A stretch of DNA of 50,097 bases from a virus. Shown here piece after piece: positions 40,447 through 48,248 of the stretch. The first letter of the stretch is position 1, and the number at the start of each line of letters is the position of its first letter. The position numbers and the translations under genes are program-made. The notes beneath the pieces were generated by a model, which had not been told where the DNA came from, made no database searches, and was given only the letters and a program-made list of their open reading frames with translations. The stretch is taken from positions 1 through 50,097 of the IMG/VR virus record IMGVR_UViG_3300032893_000069, one strand, 5' to 3'.

Positions 40447-40745
40447 TTGCTCGCCCCTTCCTGCCCCTGCGCGCCTACGCTCACACCTGATGCCGGATTT
40501 CCAAACGTTCCCCACTTCGCCTTCATCGCCGCAACATACTCACGAACTTTTTTCTGCGTCTTTCCTGAATACCTCGCCGCTTCTTTGGTGTTGCAGGATG
40601 GGCAGGGTATTTCTCCGCCAACTGTGTAAAGCCAGCCATCGCCACTCGGGTCTGCATCACCAGAATCCGCATCCCACAAATAGCCATCAATACAAACAGA
40701 ATCAGGATACTGCGCTCCAAAATCCTGGCCCATGAAGTTACACAT
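40443..40745 (-). CDS. Hypothetical zinc-knuckle protein
   Basis: 100 residues; start ATG 40745 chosen for AGGAGGGAGCAAGCG just upstream. A single CPSC pair and acidic middle (DADSGDADPSGDG). C-terminus rich in Gly/Gln. Unknown function. Confidence 0.55.
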   Translation of the reverse strand: MCNFMGQDFGAQYPDSVCIDGYLWDADSGDADPSGDGWLYTVGGEIPCPSCNTKEAARYSGKTQKKVREYVAAMKAKWGTFGNPASGVSVGAQGQEGASK

Positions 40746-41160
40746 CGCTTGCTCCCTCCTGCGCTCCCCCGCTGACATGCTCCGTATTCACTGTTATCAA
40801 CGCCGAACGCTGGCACCTTGGCTTGCCATTTTTCCCGGAAGGCGAGTAATTCGCATTTGCGTGAGTTCGCTGCTGTAGCTGAAAGTCAATCGGAAGACCT
40901 GTCAGGTGTCGCCCGTAATCCGAAAACACGATGCACAACGCTCTCCACTTCGCATTGCTGTGAGGATTCGCGGGGTTGCCTAATTGCATCGCTTCCCACA
41001 CCTCATCGTCCAGCATGAGTCGCACGTCCACATCGCGCCAGTGAGTTGTTTTCTCCGTGGTAAGTGAAGAGCCTACGTGATAGGCGCACTCGCCAAAGGC
41101 GTCCCATAGGCGCATACCGAACTCGTTTAGTAACATTCCCTGTGGTTGACCGATGCTCAT
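40738..41160 (-). CDS. Nucleotidyltransferase-like protein
   Basis: 140 residues from ATG 41160 (GGAGGGAAA upstream). GSSLTTEKTTHWRDVDVRLM has the G-S...DxD pattern of the minimal nucleotidyltransferase fold; later LPIDFQLQQR provides a third acidic residue. Such proteins transfer NMP groups to proteins or RNA or act as MNT-type antitoxins. No HEPN partner was seen. Confidence 0.65.
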   Translation of the reverse strand: MSIGQPQGMLLNEFGMRLWDAFGECAYHVGSSLTTEKTTHWRDVDVRLMLDDEVWEAMQLGNPANPHSNAKWRALCIVFSDYGRHLTGLPIDFQLQQRTHANANYSPSGKNGKPRCQRSALITVNTEHVSGGAQEGASDV

Positions 41161-41432
41161 TTTCCCTCCTGCGCTCCCCCGCTCGTGGCGGCAGCCTCGC
41201 GTACTTCGTTCAGCCCTGCTAGCCACTCACCAGAAGGTGGATGCGCGACAATGTATTCGAGTGTGGCAACCATTTGCGCTTTCAAGTTTTCATAGCTTTG
41301 CCGCTCGAATTGCAAATCGGCAGCTAAGCTCTTGTTGCTCTCCCGCAGCCGGTCACGCTCGGCCTCCAAAGCCAAAACATATTCCTGCGTAAGTGCTCTC
41401 ACTGGTCCCGCTGTGTGTCCCATTTCGCTCAC
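41157..41432 (-). CDS. Coiled-coil protein
   Basis: 91 residues; overlaps the next gene (ATGA). A long coiled coil in the middle (VLALEAERDRLRESNKSLAA). Ends in GGAQEG, also found at the end of the next gene downstream, because the coding tail and the Shine-Dalgarno of the following gene share one repeated sequence. Function unknown. Confidence 0.6.
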   Translation of the reverse strand: MSEMGHTAGPVRALTQEYVLALEAERDRLRESNKSLAADLQFERQSYENLKAQMVATLEYIVAHPPSGEWLAGLNEVREAAATSGGAQEGK

Positions 41433-41436
41433 CCCC

Positions 41437-41667
41437 TCACCACTTCGGCAGTGGCTCGCTCAAAGATTCCTTCCTTCGCTTGCCACGCGGAGGCACCCAA
41501 GTAAAGATCGGTGACTCCATGTGCCCATCGGTAACGATACTCAATTCGCCAAGCCCCTCTAGGCCCTTTTCCCACCTGCCGACCAACGCCCACGCCTTGC
41601 GTTCGCGGAATGCACGACTCCGCAGCATCAAGTTTTCCCGCGCCTTCGCTGGGTCCTTGTAGGGCAT
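41437..41667 (-). CDS. Small basic protein, HNH-N-terminus-like
   Basis: 76 residues from ATG 41667, whose A is shared with the previous stop. The start MPYKDPAKARENL resembles the charged N-terminus of the HNH enzyme at 9873-10331 (MPLKDPEARKEY), but no catalytic domain follows. Possibly a truncated remnant or a stand-alone DNA-binding piece. Confidence 0.55.
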   Translation of the reverse strand: MPYKDPAKARENLMLRSRAFRERKAWALVGRWEKGLEGLGELSIVTDGHMESPIFTWVPPRGKRRKESLSEPLPKW

Positions 41668-42005
41668 CAGCGTCCGACTCCCCACCTACGCAGAAACTCT
41701 TTGGCCTCTCCCCGCTCGATCTGCCCGTTAGAGAAGCGTAGCAGCCTAAAACCTTGCATCTGTGCGGTATTCTGCTTAACGTAGTCATCTTCCAAGGCTG
41801 CGCCTCGCTTGTGCCCTTTGCCTCCCGGCCTGACGCCACCATCTGCCTCAATAAGAATGCGTAGGTCGGGCAGGTAGACATCGGCTCTCCACTTTCGGTC
41901 AGGATTAAACTCGACCTCGTACTCAATGCGCAAAGACTTGGACAGTTCCCGTAGATGAATACCCAGCAACACTTGTGCCTCGCTTCTTTTATCTCTTTTT
42001 GGCAC
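41667..42005 (-). CDS. PD-(D/E)XK-type (DUF559/Vsr-like) nuclease
   Basis: 112 residues from GTG 42005. Core: EAQVLLGIHLREL, then EYEVEFNPDRKWRADVYLP, then LRILIEADGG, GFRLLRFSNGQIE. This is the typical Vsr/DUF559 arrangement with D and E at the metal site. It may nick mismatched or methylated DNA, fitting the neighbouring methyltransferase in the same operon. Confidence 0.7.
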   Translation of the reverse strand: MPKRDKRSEAQVLLGIHLRELSKSLRIEYEVEFNPDRKWRADVYLPDLRILIEADGGVRPGGKGHKRGAALEDDYVKQNTAQMQGFRLLRFSNGQIERGEAKEFLRRWGVGR

Positions 42006-42408
42006 GTTTCTTTGCCCATTTCCGATTTCTGATGCGCACACAGAGCTTACAGCACCTATCTCCTCGACGATTCCAATATTCAGTCTTTGCAAAATAATGC
42101 CCCCGGATACAGCGAGTCTTGATGTTGACCATAGATTGAACTTTAGGGGTTGCCCAGCGACAGTTCTTGGGCGTGTAGTTTCCTTTGCTGTTTATCCGAT
42201 CTAGCGTGTGTCCCGCAGGTCGCACGCCCATGTCCGCAAGGAAGTTAACGAAGTCATTCCAACGCTTACAAACCTTTATTCCCTTGCCGCCATACCACTC
42301 CTTGTAACCAGGTGCGCTTGGGTTTTGGCACCGCGACCGCATTGATACCCAACTGCGATACGTCGGAGACATCCAACCGACCCGAGTGTGATTGTGCCTT
42401 ACCCACAT
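41989..42408 (-). CDS. HNH-like phage DNA-binding/nuclease protein
   Basis: 139 residues from ATG 42408 inside the end of the zinc-finger gene. Motifs SPTYRSWVSMRSRCQNP, YGGKGIKVCKRW, LDRINSKGNYTPKNCRWAT are the hallmark of a widespread phage family close to HNH/AP2 nucleases. The C-terminus adds a small zinc knuckle (CCKLC) and a basic tail (KKRAKKR). Longer upstream reading frames are out of frame with the real upstream gene. Confidence 0.8.
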   Translation of the reverse strand: MWVRHNHTRVGWMSPTYRSWVSMRSRCQNPSAPGYKEWYGGKGIKVCKRWNDFVNFLADMGVRPAGHTLDRINSKGNYTPKNCRWATPKVQSMVNIKTRCIRGHYFAKTEYWNRRGDRCCKLCVRIRNRKWAKKRAKKR

Positions 42409-42569
42409 TGGTCGGCCTTCTTTTCGTAGTACCGCGCCAGTGCTGCATTGGACACTTTTACCGCGCACGCTTCGCAGTGGCGGCGACCCGGACGGCGCTT
42501 GACTTTTCCGCATTTCGCGCATAAACCAGCTTTCAGCCGCTTGATCTCCATACGCGCTTGACGTTTCAT
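42399..42569 (-). CDS. Small zinc-finger protein
   Basis: 56 residues from ATG 42569 (or ATG 42551). CAKCGK and CEACAV knuckles separated by a basic stretch. The predicted transcription start of the promoter at 42603-42576 falls on this ATG, so it may be translated leaderless. First gene of the long minus operon and so probably early. Confidence 0.7.
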   Translation of the reverse strand: MKRQARMEIKRLKAGLCAKCGKVKRRPGRRHCEACAVKVSNAALARYYEKKADQCG

Positions 42570-42575
42570 GGGCAC

Positions 42576-42603
42576 ACATTACCACACGGCATGGCGTTGT
42601 CAA
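42576..42603 (-). promoter_or_regulatory. Minus-strand promoter
   Basis: TTGACA (42603-42598), 16-base spacer, TAATGT (42581-42576). Drives the minus operon down to 36.5 kb; back to back with the plus promoter at 42616. Confidence 0.55.
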
Positions 42604-42615
42604 GTGAAATTTTGC

Positions 42616-42644
42616 TTGACACGCTTTCTACTTTGTGCCACTAT
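42616..42644 (+). promoter_or_regulatory. Plus-strand promoter
   Basis: TTGACA (42616-42621), 17-base spacer, CACTAT (42639-42644). The ribosome-binding site GGAGGTGG and ATG (42663) follow. Drives the recombination operon. Confidence 0.6.
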
Positions 42645-42662
42645 CCCGCGTGGAGGTGGCAC

Positions 42663-42968
42663 ATGGAACGGTTCGATGAGGAAGTGGAAAAGGCGCTAAT
42701 CAAGGGATTCGACGTTAACGAATACCTGCTGGGCCTCACCAAAGAGCACCCATCCGTAGCAGGTGAGCCGATGGAAAGGGTGCTAGAAAACTGGGATGCT
42801 CGGATCGCTGCCGCACGCGAGTCCCGCGCCATTGAACACGTTGGCGCGGTAGCGCAAGAGCGCAAAGCCTACGAGCTAGTCCAGCAGGCCGAAGCGCACC
42901 TGAAACGCTGCATGGACCACTGGGAAGCGGCCTGCACGCGAGTCCATGAGACTTCCCCGGAGAACTGA
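42663..42968 (+). CDS. Helical hypothetical protein
   Basis: 101 residues from ATG 42663 (GGAGGTGGCAC upstream). Entirely helical and acidic, with a possible coiled coil (QERKAYELVQQAEAHLKRC). First gene of the plus operon. No domain recognised. Confidence 0.65.
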   Translation: MERFDEEVEKALIKGFDVNEYLLGLTKEHPSVAGEPMERVLENWDARIAAARESRAIEHVGAVAQERKAYELVQQAEAHLKRCMDHWEAACTRVHETSPEN

Positions 42969-42970
42969 CC

Positions 42971-43321
42971 GTGAGCGAAGCCACAATCAGAAACGCGGTT
43001 ATCGAATCGGTGAAACTTACCAATGAGGACCACGGGCTACTTTCAGCGTGGCTATTCCTTGATTACGGTGGCTCTGGACAGGGCTTTGGCGGCTACTGCC
43101 TCTATTTGCCGAAGTCCTTCACGCATCACAAACTGGAATCCGTTGCTGGCCATTTCATTTGGCGCGTGATGGAGATTGCTGGCGTGAGCGAGTGGAATCA
43201 GTTGCCCGGAAAAACCATCCGAGTGAAGGCATCACATTCAGGGGTCGAGGGCATAGGCCATATCGTTAAAGACGACTGGTTCTTTCCCAAGCAGGATTTT
43301 GCAAAGGTGGTGGAACCGTGA
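42971..43321 (+). CDS. Conserved phage protein (GSGQGFGG family)
   Basis: 116 residues from GTG 42971. FLDYGGSGQGFGGYCLYLP, then GHFIWRVMEIAGVSEWNQLPG: a signature frequent in early operons of diverse phages, of unknown function. Overlaps the next gene (GTGA). Confidence 0.75.
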   Translation: MSEATIRNAVIESVKLTNEDHGLLSAWLFLDYGGSGQGFGGYCLYLPKSFTHHKLESVAGHFIWRVMEIAGVSEWNQLPGKTIRVKASHSGVEGIGHIVKDDWFFPKQDFAKVVEP

Positions 43322-43719
43322 GCACGGGAACGCAACTTAAATTGCAGGGCATCGAATCCGCAGCCTCACACCACAAGGTAGACTTGCTGCGTGCGCAGCA
43401 GATCGCGGAGTTCATCGCTGGCTTTCAAGGCACAATCACCGCCGACGATGTACGCGAGGCGTTCAAGGTCCACCAGGGACGCGAGTTGAACATCGGCAAC
43501 GCGATGGGAAGTCTGTTCCCGCGCAAGAAGTGGGTATGCGTTGGCCGCGTGAAGTCCAAGCGGCCTAGTTCCCGCTGCCGTTGGCTCCCGCAGTGGCAGC
43601 TACGCACAGCCTACAAGCCAGCGCCGGAGCCGTTCACGGTAGGCGTGGAGAACGGCGTGAGGTTCTGCCTTACGTGCAATCAAGAAACGGAGAAATGTAC
43701 ATGCCAAAGCTCGTCGTAA
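43318..43719 (+). CDS. Conserved phage protein, DNA-binding-like
   Basis: 133 residues from GTG 43318. TITADDVREAFKVHQ, then GNAMGSLFPRKKWVCVGR, then RCRWLPQW: a recurring phage family with a winged-helix-like core. A C-terminal zinc knuckle (CLTCNQETEKCTC) is added. Confidence 0.7.
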   Translation: MSTGTQLKLQGIESAASHHKVDLLRAQQIAEFIAGFQGTITADDVREAFKVHQGRELNIGNAMGSLFPRKKWVCVGRVKSKRPSSRCRWLPQWQLRTAYKPAPEPFTVGVENGVRFCLTCNQETEKCTCQSSS

Positions 43720-44006
43720 TCCCTAAACCCAAGTGGCTCTGCTTGAGCGTAGTCGGTGAGCCTAGCGGACATCTTGGGACAATGTATCTACAGAGTGGCC
43801 GCAACGAATTTCTCAGACCGGATTTGCGGTGCTGGGTTATTAAAGACCTGCCGCCCGTGCCTATCAAGGAAATCGCCATCATCGAATGTTCTGGCAGCGA
43901 AGTTCCGCAAGATCACAAGTACCACGGTCGCCTGCTCACGCGAACGGAAATGGAAGAGTTTCAGGAAACGATGAGCATAGGAGAGGCAGAGGACCGCCAG
44001 AAATGA
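43701..44006 (+). CDS. Hypothetical early protein
   Basis: 101 residues from ATG 43701 (ATG 43695 is possible), overlapping the previous gene by 19 bases. Beta-rich with a C-terminal acidic helix (TRTEMEEFQETM). Directly upstream of the annealing protein and coupled to it (ATGA). Confidence 0.6.
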   Translation: MPKLVVIPKPKWLCLSVVGEPSGHLGTMYLQSGRNEFLRPDLRCWVIKDLPPVPIKEIAIIECSGSEVPQDHKYHGRLLTRTEMEEFQETMSIGEAEDRQK

Positions 44007-44482
44007 AACTCACGCTTAGCCAGAAGATATTCGCCATCACGCAAAAGTGCTCCACGATTGAGCGCAAGGGCGTAGGCGAGTCCAGCGACCCAAACAAGCC
44101 GCTATATTCCTACGTCAAGATCGAGGACGTGTTGGACGTGGTGAACCCACTGCTAAAGCGGTACAAGCTCATTTTGCAGGGCAGCGTACCCAAAGAGCCG
44201 ATTACGCATGTGAGCAAGTTTGGCGCTGTGACAGAAACGCTGGTCGAGTGGACGTTGACCGACGTGGATAGCGGAGAGACGAAAGTATACCGCGTGCCTG
44301 GCGCTGGCTCGGATGAAGCGGGAAAAGGTATCTACCGCTCACTGACTGGCTCGCGCAAGTACGCGATGGTGCTGATCTTCAATCTAAAGTTTGGCGATGA
44401 GCCGGAAGAGGTGCAACGTGCCACTGATGTTCCCGAAGCCAGAGCGAAAAAAGAAGAAAGAAACGCGAACGGTGAATCGTAG
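44003..44482 (+). CDS. ERF-family single-strand annealing protein
   Basis: 159 residues. Core signature: YSYVKIEDVLDVVNPLLKRY near the start and GSDEAGKGIYRSLTGSRKYA, FNLKFGDEPE later, matching ERF superfamily annealing proteins (P22 Erf type). These promote recombination of phage ends and may circularise the genome. No exonuclease partner was recognised in the operon. Confidence 0.85.
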   Translation: MKLTLSQKIFAITQKCSTIERKGVGESSDPNKPLYSYVKIEDVLDVVNPLLKRYKLILQGSVPKEPITHVSKFGAVTETLVEWTLTDVDSGETKVYRVPGAGSDEAGKGIYRSLTGSRKYAMVLIFNLKFGDEPEEVQRATDVPEARAKKEERNANGES

Positions 44483-44816
44483 GGATGGGCACGAGTACAT
44501 TTTCGTGGAAGGCATTCTGGACAAGACGCGGATGCGCTTGCAGGTGTACCGTAACGCAGGCGGAGAGGCTGACTGGCTAGATGAGTCGGACCCGAGTAGC
44601 GTTGTTGATCTCAAGCCGGCGACGTGTCAAGGCTGCGTCGAACCGCACGCTATCTCATGGAACGGCGAAGGCGCACCAAAGGGCGAGTGGCACCACAATT
44701 CAAAGTCCAAAGGCGGACGACGCTGCGATTGCCCAGCTTGTTCGCTGTATCTCTGCCGGGAAATTCACGAAGCTAATCGGAACAAAATTATCCCCGTCAG
44801 AAACGTGCAAGCCTAG
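44418..44816 (+). CDS. Zinc-binding phage protein
   Basis: 132 residues from GTG 44418 (AGAGGTG upstream), overlapping the end of the annealing gene by 65 bases. Begins with a Lys/Arg-rich stretch, then CQGC, EWHHNSKSKGGRRCDCPACS and a His/Asn-containing helix (CREIHEANRNK). This resembles a compact His-Cys/HNH-like zinc site, often found beside recombination genes. Nuclease activity is possible but unproven. Confidence 0.65.
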   Translation: MPLMFPKPERKKKKETRTVNRRDGHEYIFVEGILDKTRMRLQVYRNAGGEADWLDESDPSSVVDLKPATCQGCVEPHAISWNGEGAPKGEWHHNSKSKGGRRCDCPACSLYLCREIHEANRNKIIPVRNVQA

Positions 44817-44956
44817 ATGCTGCCGCCAGCATCCCGCGCCTGTGTACTTTGATGGGCCACGCTGCCCTGCTTGCGCGTTTATCAGAGAGATACCGTGCAG
44901 GACTCGGGCAAAGGTTTTCAAGCTAGGCAGAAGATCCGAGAGGGAGAAGCGCACAC

Positions 44957-45130
44957 ATGAGCGACGCGGAAAAGCGGTTAAAAAATCTCACGCTAGAACT
45001 GCAAACCATTGACGTGCTCGCCCAGCACCTAAAGCGCACGCTTGCGCCAGCGCATCCGACAGCCGCGCAGGTTAACGCTGCTCGCTGGCTTGCTCAGACC
45101 ATTGAGCAGATCGTGGAGACGTACCGATGA
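44957..45130 (+). CDS. Small helical protein
   Basis: 57 residues from ATG 44957, overlapping the next start (ATGA). Two helices with a hydrophobic-polar pattern (LKNLTLELQTIDVLAQHL and AARWLAQTIEQIVETY). Unknown function. Confidence 0.6.
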   Translation: MSDAEKRLKNLTLELQTIDVLAQHLKRTLAPAHPTAAQVNAARWLAQTIEQIVETYR

Positions 45131-45474
45131 ACGCAGAACAGATGCAGGACGTTGTCGCTCTGTGCAAGTTTGGCGAATACAAGTTCGAGGTATTCGTGGA
45201 CGGGCGCGGCGAGATTTACTTGCAGGCTCACTACTTGGAAAAAGACACGGTGACAGGCAAGCCAGAGTTGCAATCCACGCGTCGATGGTTTCTATCTCCA
45301 CAAATGACGCACAGCGAGATCGTGCAGACGGTTTTCAAATGCGCGATGACAAGCATGGAGCATCGGACGCGGGAATGGTTCCGCTATAAAGACCGCGCAG
45401 TGTTCGGCCCACACTTTAACGTGGAAGCGTTGTGGAGCATCTGCGGGGATGAGCGGAGTTTCGACGCAAGGTGA
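45127..45474 (+). CDS. Conserved phage protein of unknown function
   Basis: 115 residues. Core RRWFLSPQMTHSEIVQTVFK, CAMTSMEHRTREWFRY, AVFGPHFNVEALW: a family widespread in actinobacterial and other phages in early gene clusters. Alpha/beta, no catalytic signature. Confidence 0.75.
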   Translation: MNAEQMQDVVALCKFGEYKFEVFVDGRGEIYLQAHYLEKDTVTGKPELQSTRRWFLSPQMTHSEIVQTVFKCAMTSMEHRTREWFRYKDRAVFGPHFNVEALWSICGDERSFDAR

Positions 45475-45477
45475 GCC

Positions 45478-45693
45478 ATGCCCGAGCACTACACTCGGAA
45501 CACGCTAGAGTGTACCGTCTACTGCAAACGCTGCGGCAAGGACACGCAGCACCGCGTAGACGGCGGAAGGCGCGGCCCATGCTTGGAGTGTATCAAGCGG
45601 CTAGAACTGCAAAACGAATTCGAACGGATCAAGAAGGGCATCGAAGAAGAAGAACGGCAAACACGCGAGAAACAAAACCCTAAGCTATTTTGA
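45478..45693 (+). CDS. Zinc-ribbon phage protein
   Basis: 71 residues. TRNTLECTVYCKRCGKDTQH, then GPCLEC: a compact zinc ribbon of a family common in phages, followed by a charged helix (RIKKGIEEEERQ). Last plus-strand gene; overlaps convergently with the next minus gene. Confidence 0.75.
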   Translation: MPEHYTRNTLECTVYCKRCGKDTQHRVDGGRRGPCLECIKRLELQNEFERIKKGIEEEERQTREKQNPKLF

Positions 45694-45804
45694 GCGTAGC
45701 AAGCAGGCATCCCACACAGCATCATCGCTAGGCCGCTTGGCTTCCAGCCACAGCACGCGGAAGGCGTTCGCAAGACCTACCAGAGCCAAAAGTAAACTGA
45801 GCAT
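45685..45804 (-). CDS. Small single-pass membrane protein
   Basis: 39 residues from ATG 45804 (GGGAGG upstream). N-terminal hydrophobic segment (LSLLLALVGLANAFRVLWL) followed by an acidic-basic tail. Convergent overlap of nine bases with the zinc-ribbon gene. Confidence 0.6.
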   Translation of the reverse strand: MLSLLLALVGLANAFRVLWLEAKRPSDDAVWDACLLRSK

Positions 45805-45832
45805 GTCCTAGAGCCTCCCAAACGCGAAAAGT

Positions 45833-45854
45833 GCGCCAGCTTGCCTACTGGCGC
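45833..45854. repeat. Palindrome upstream of the small membrane gene
   Basis: GCGCCAG (45833-45839), 8-base spacer, CTGGCGC (45848-45854). A TTGATTA lies 16 bases to the right, partly paired with its flanks. Similar in form to the promoter palindromes at 47918, 48194 and 49284; probably an operator or transcription-end structure of the convergent region. Confidence 0.4.
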
Positions 45855-45930
45855 GTGACGGTTGATTAGGCCGAAGGCTTGCAGCCCGGAGAGCCACCCA
45901 GGACGGGTAGCAGAGAGGCCGCGAAGATCG

Positions 45931-46095
45931 TTAGAGTCCGTATTTTTCTTTTGTTTTGTCTGAGAATTTCTTCGTATCCCGCTGCTGAGCTTGCCAGCGA
46001 GCAGCTTTCACGGGATTAGTGTGGCGGTTCGTTTTTTTGCATGCGTAACGATTGCCGCCAGTCCTACGTGCTTTCTTGCCTGTCATGGTCGCCAT
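45931..46095 (-). CDS. Small basic protein
   Basis: 54 residues from ATG 46095 (GGAGAAAC upstream; inner ATG 46086 is possible). Very Lys/Arg-rich with a short amphipathic helix (NPVKAARWQAQQRDTKK). May bind nucleic acid. No family recognised. Confidence 0.6.
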   Translation of the reverse strand: MATMTGKKARRTGGNRYACKKTNRHTNPVKAARWQAQQRDTKKFSDKTKEKYGL

Positions 46096-46118
46096 TTCCG
46101 TTTCTCCTTTTTTTGTGC

Positions 46119-46373
46119 TTACTGTCCCAAACTTTTGAGTGCTGCGTCAATACCCCACAGAATCAGGGCAACGAAGATGCCGGCGAAAACAAACCCGCCG
46201 ATAGCAGAGAATAGCAAACGCTTCCACAGTGGGAACTCCTGCCACAGTTCCCGCGCTGTGCGGTGGCGCAAGTAGAACTGGCGAACCGCTTCGGCGCGTG
46301 CTTCCTCTTCGCGTTCAAGTGCGCGGAGAGCTTCGTCAACGTCAATTCGTGATGGATGGTTTAGGCTTGGCAC
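46119..46373 (-). CDS. Membrane protein with charged N-terminus
   Basis: 84 residues from GTG 46373, which overlaps the end of the upstream gene and has GAGGAAA before it. N-terminal amphipathic acidic helix (about 11-35), then one long membrane segment (LLFSAIGGFVFAGIFVALIL). Unknown function. Confidence 0.6.
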   Translation of the reverse strand: MPSLNHPSRIDVDEALRALEREEEARAEAVRQFYLRHRTARELWQEFPLWKRLLFSAIGGFVFAGIFVALILWGIDAALKSLGQ

Positions 46374-46549
46374 GGCGCAATTTCCTCCTTGAGCAGGTTT
46401 TCAGCCATCGTTACAACATAGGCTTTTGCGTGGTTCACCTTGCGCCACGCTGGGGAAGAAACAAGCGGCCCATCTTCATCGGACAGTATCCGCTCGATTC
46501 GTGCGAGATCCTTTGCAGCGGTCATCAGTGCATCATACTCTTGCTTCAT
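46361..46549 (-). CDS. Small helical protein, paralogue of 47956-48144
   Basis: 62 residues. I start at ATG 46549 because GGAGGG lies seven bases upstream; an ATG five codons earlier has none. Shares EY.AL..AA and DG...SPAW.K with the protein at 47956-48144, which has exactly the same length. Function unknown. The duplication of both this gene and the alanine-rich gene suggests local amplification. Confidence 0.65.
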   Translation of the reverse strand: MKQEYDALMTAAKDLARIERILSDEDGPLVSSPAWRKVNHAKAYVVTMAENLLKEEIAPCQA

Positions 46550-46551
46550 GT

Positions 46552-46664
46552 TCAATCCCTCCATGCTTTCAAAGATTCAGCGATCACCGCGCCAGCTGCC
46601 GCCCCTGCTAACGTAGCAAGGACGACAGCCAGCAGAACGACTCCCACACGCCAAGCAACTTGCC

Positions 46665-46668
<4 letters not shown>
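46552..46668 (-). CDS. Small membrane protein
   Basis: 38 residues from ATG 46668, overlapping the stop of the alanine-rich gene (ATGA). A single hydrophobic segment (VGVVLLAVVLATLAGAAAGAV). The 5' part of this gene is included in the 622-bp duplication, so a truncated second copy exists at about 47280-47295. Confidence 0.6.
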
Positions 46669-47234
<566 letters not shown>

Positions 47235-47291
47235 AACTGTTCTCCTTTTTACCAGCCAGCAGAACGACTCCCACACGCCAAGCAACTTGCC

Positions 47292-47861
<570 letters not shown>

Positions 47862-47876
47862 AACTGTTCTCCTTCT

Positions 47877-47897
47877 CGCCAGTTAATCACGCTGGCG
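47877..47897 (-). promoter_or_regulatory. Leader hairpin with GTGATTAA loop
   Basis: CGCCAG (47877-47882) pairs with CTGGCG (47892-47897). On the transcript the loop contains GTGATTA. It lies directly before the Shine-Dalgarno of the alanine-rich gene. One of four similar leaders. Confidence 0.6.
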
Positions 47898-47917
47898 CGT
47901 GGTGTCTGTACTGCGCT

Positions 47918-47940
47918 CGCCTTGCCTCTCACTCAAGGCG
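47918..47940. promoter_or_regulatory. Promoter-region palindrome
   Basis: CGCCTTG (47918-47924), 9-base spacer, CAAGGCG (47934-47940), in the region where the promoter of the alanine-rich gene should lie. A -35-like TTGAGT overlaps it; no convincing -10 is visible. Confidence 0.4.
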
Positions 47941-47955
47941 AACCGGGCAGGACAG

Positions 47956-48144
47956 TCACTTCGGTTCTGCCGGATTCAGCAGAAGGGCTGCCTGCTCGGT
48001 AATGTGCTTTTGGACGCGATGCAGTTTAGACCACGCCGGCGAAATGTAACCTGCTCCATCTTCGCGGGAGATCGCTATTTTAATCTGCTCGATCACGCGA
48101 GCTGCATCCACTAACGCTTTGTATTCTGTGAGAGTGTTTGTCAT
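47956..48144 (-). CDS. Small helical protein, paralogue of 46361-46549
   Basis: 62 residues from ATG 48144 (AAAGGAGAAAAACG upstream; a longer frame includes non-coding leader). Shares EYKALVDAA and SPAWSKL with the paralogue. All-helical. It has its own promoter, palindrome and leader hairpin. Confidence 0.65.
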   Translation of the reverse strand: MTNTLTEYKALVDAARVIEQIKIAISREDGAGYISPAWSKLHRVQKHITEQAALLLNPAEPK

Positions 48145-48165
48145 TCGTTTTTCTCCTTTGTCGGA

Positions 48166-48182
48166 GCGACTAATCAGGTCGC
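48166..48182 (-). promoter_or_regulatory. Leader hairpin with CTGATTA loop
   Basis: GCGAC (48166-48170) pairs with GTCGC (48178-48182); on the transcript the 7-base loop is CTGATTA. It sits near the predicted 5' end of the mRNA, before GGAGA and ATG 48144. Confidence 0.65.
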
Positions 48183-48193
48183 CCGCTGTGTTT

Positions 48194-48225
48194 GCCACTA
48201 TTCGCCAGTGGCCAGCGTGTGTCAA
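48194..48225 (-). promoter_or_regulatory. Promoter with embedded palindrome
   Basis: TTGACA (48225-48220), 17-base spacer, AATAGT (48202-48197). A palindrome, GCCACT (48194-48199) and AGTGGC (48207-48212), covers the -10 and part of the spacer, an operator-like position. Confidence 0.55.
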
Positions 48226-48248
48226 GACCCAGTACCGTAAAAACTTGC

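Noticed and set aside
44581-45012. 143-residue plus ORF starting inside the previous gene
   Set aside because: Its first half is out of frame with a well-supported gene and its end overlaps the gene at 44957; only the short Cys stretch at 44817-44956 looks interesting, reported as a finding.
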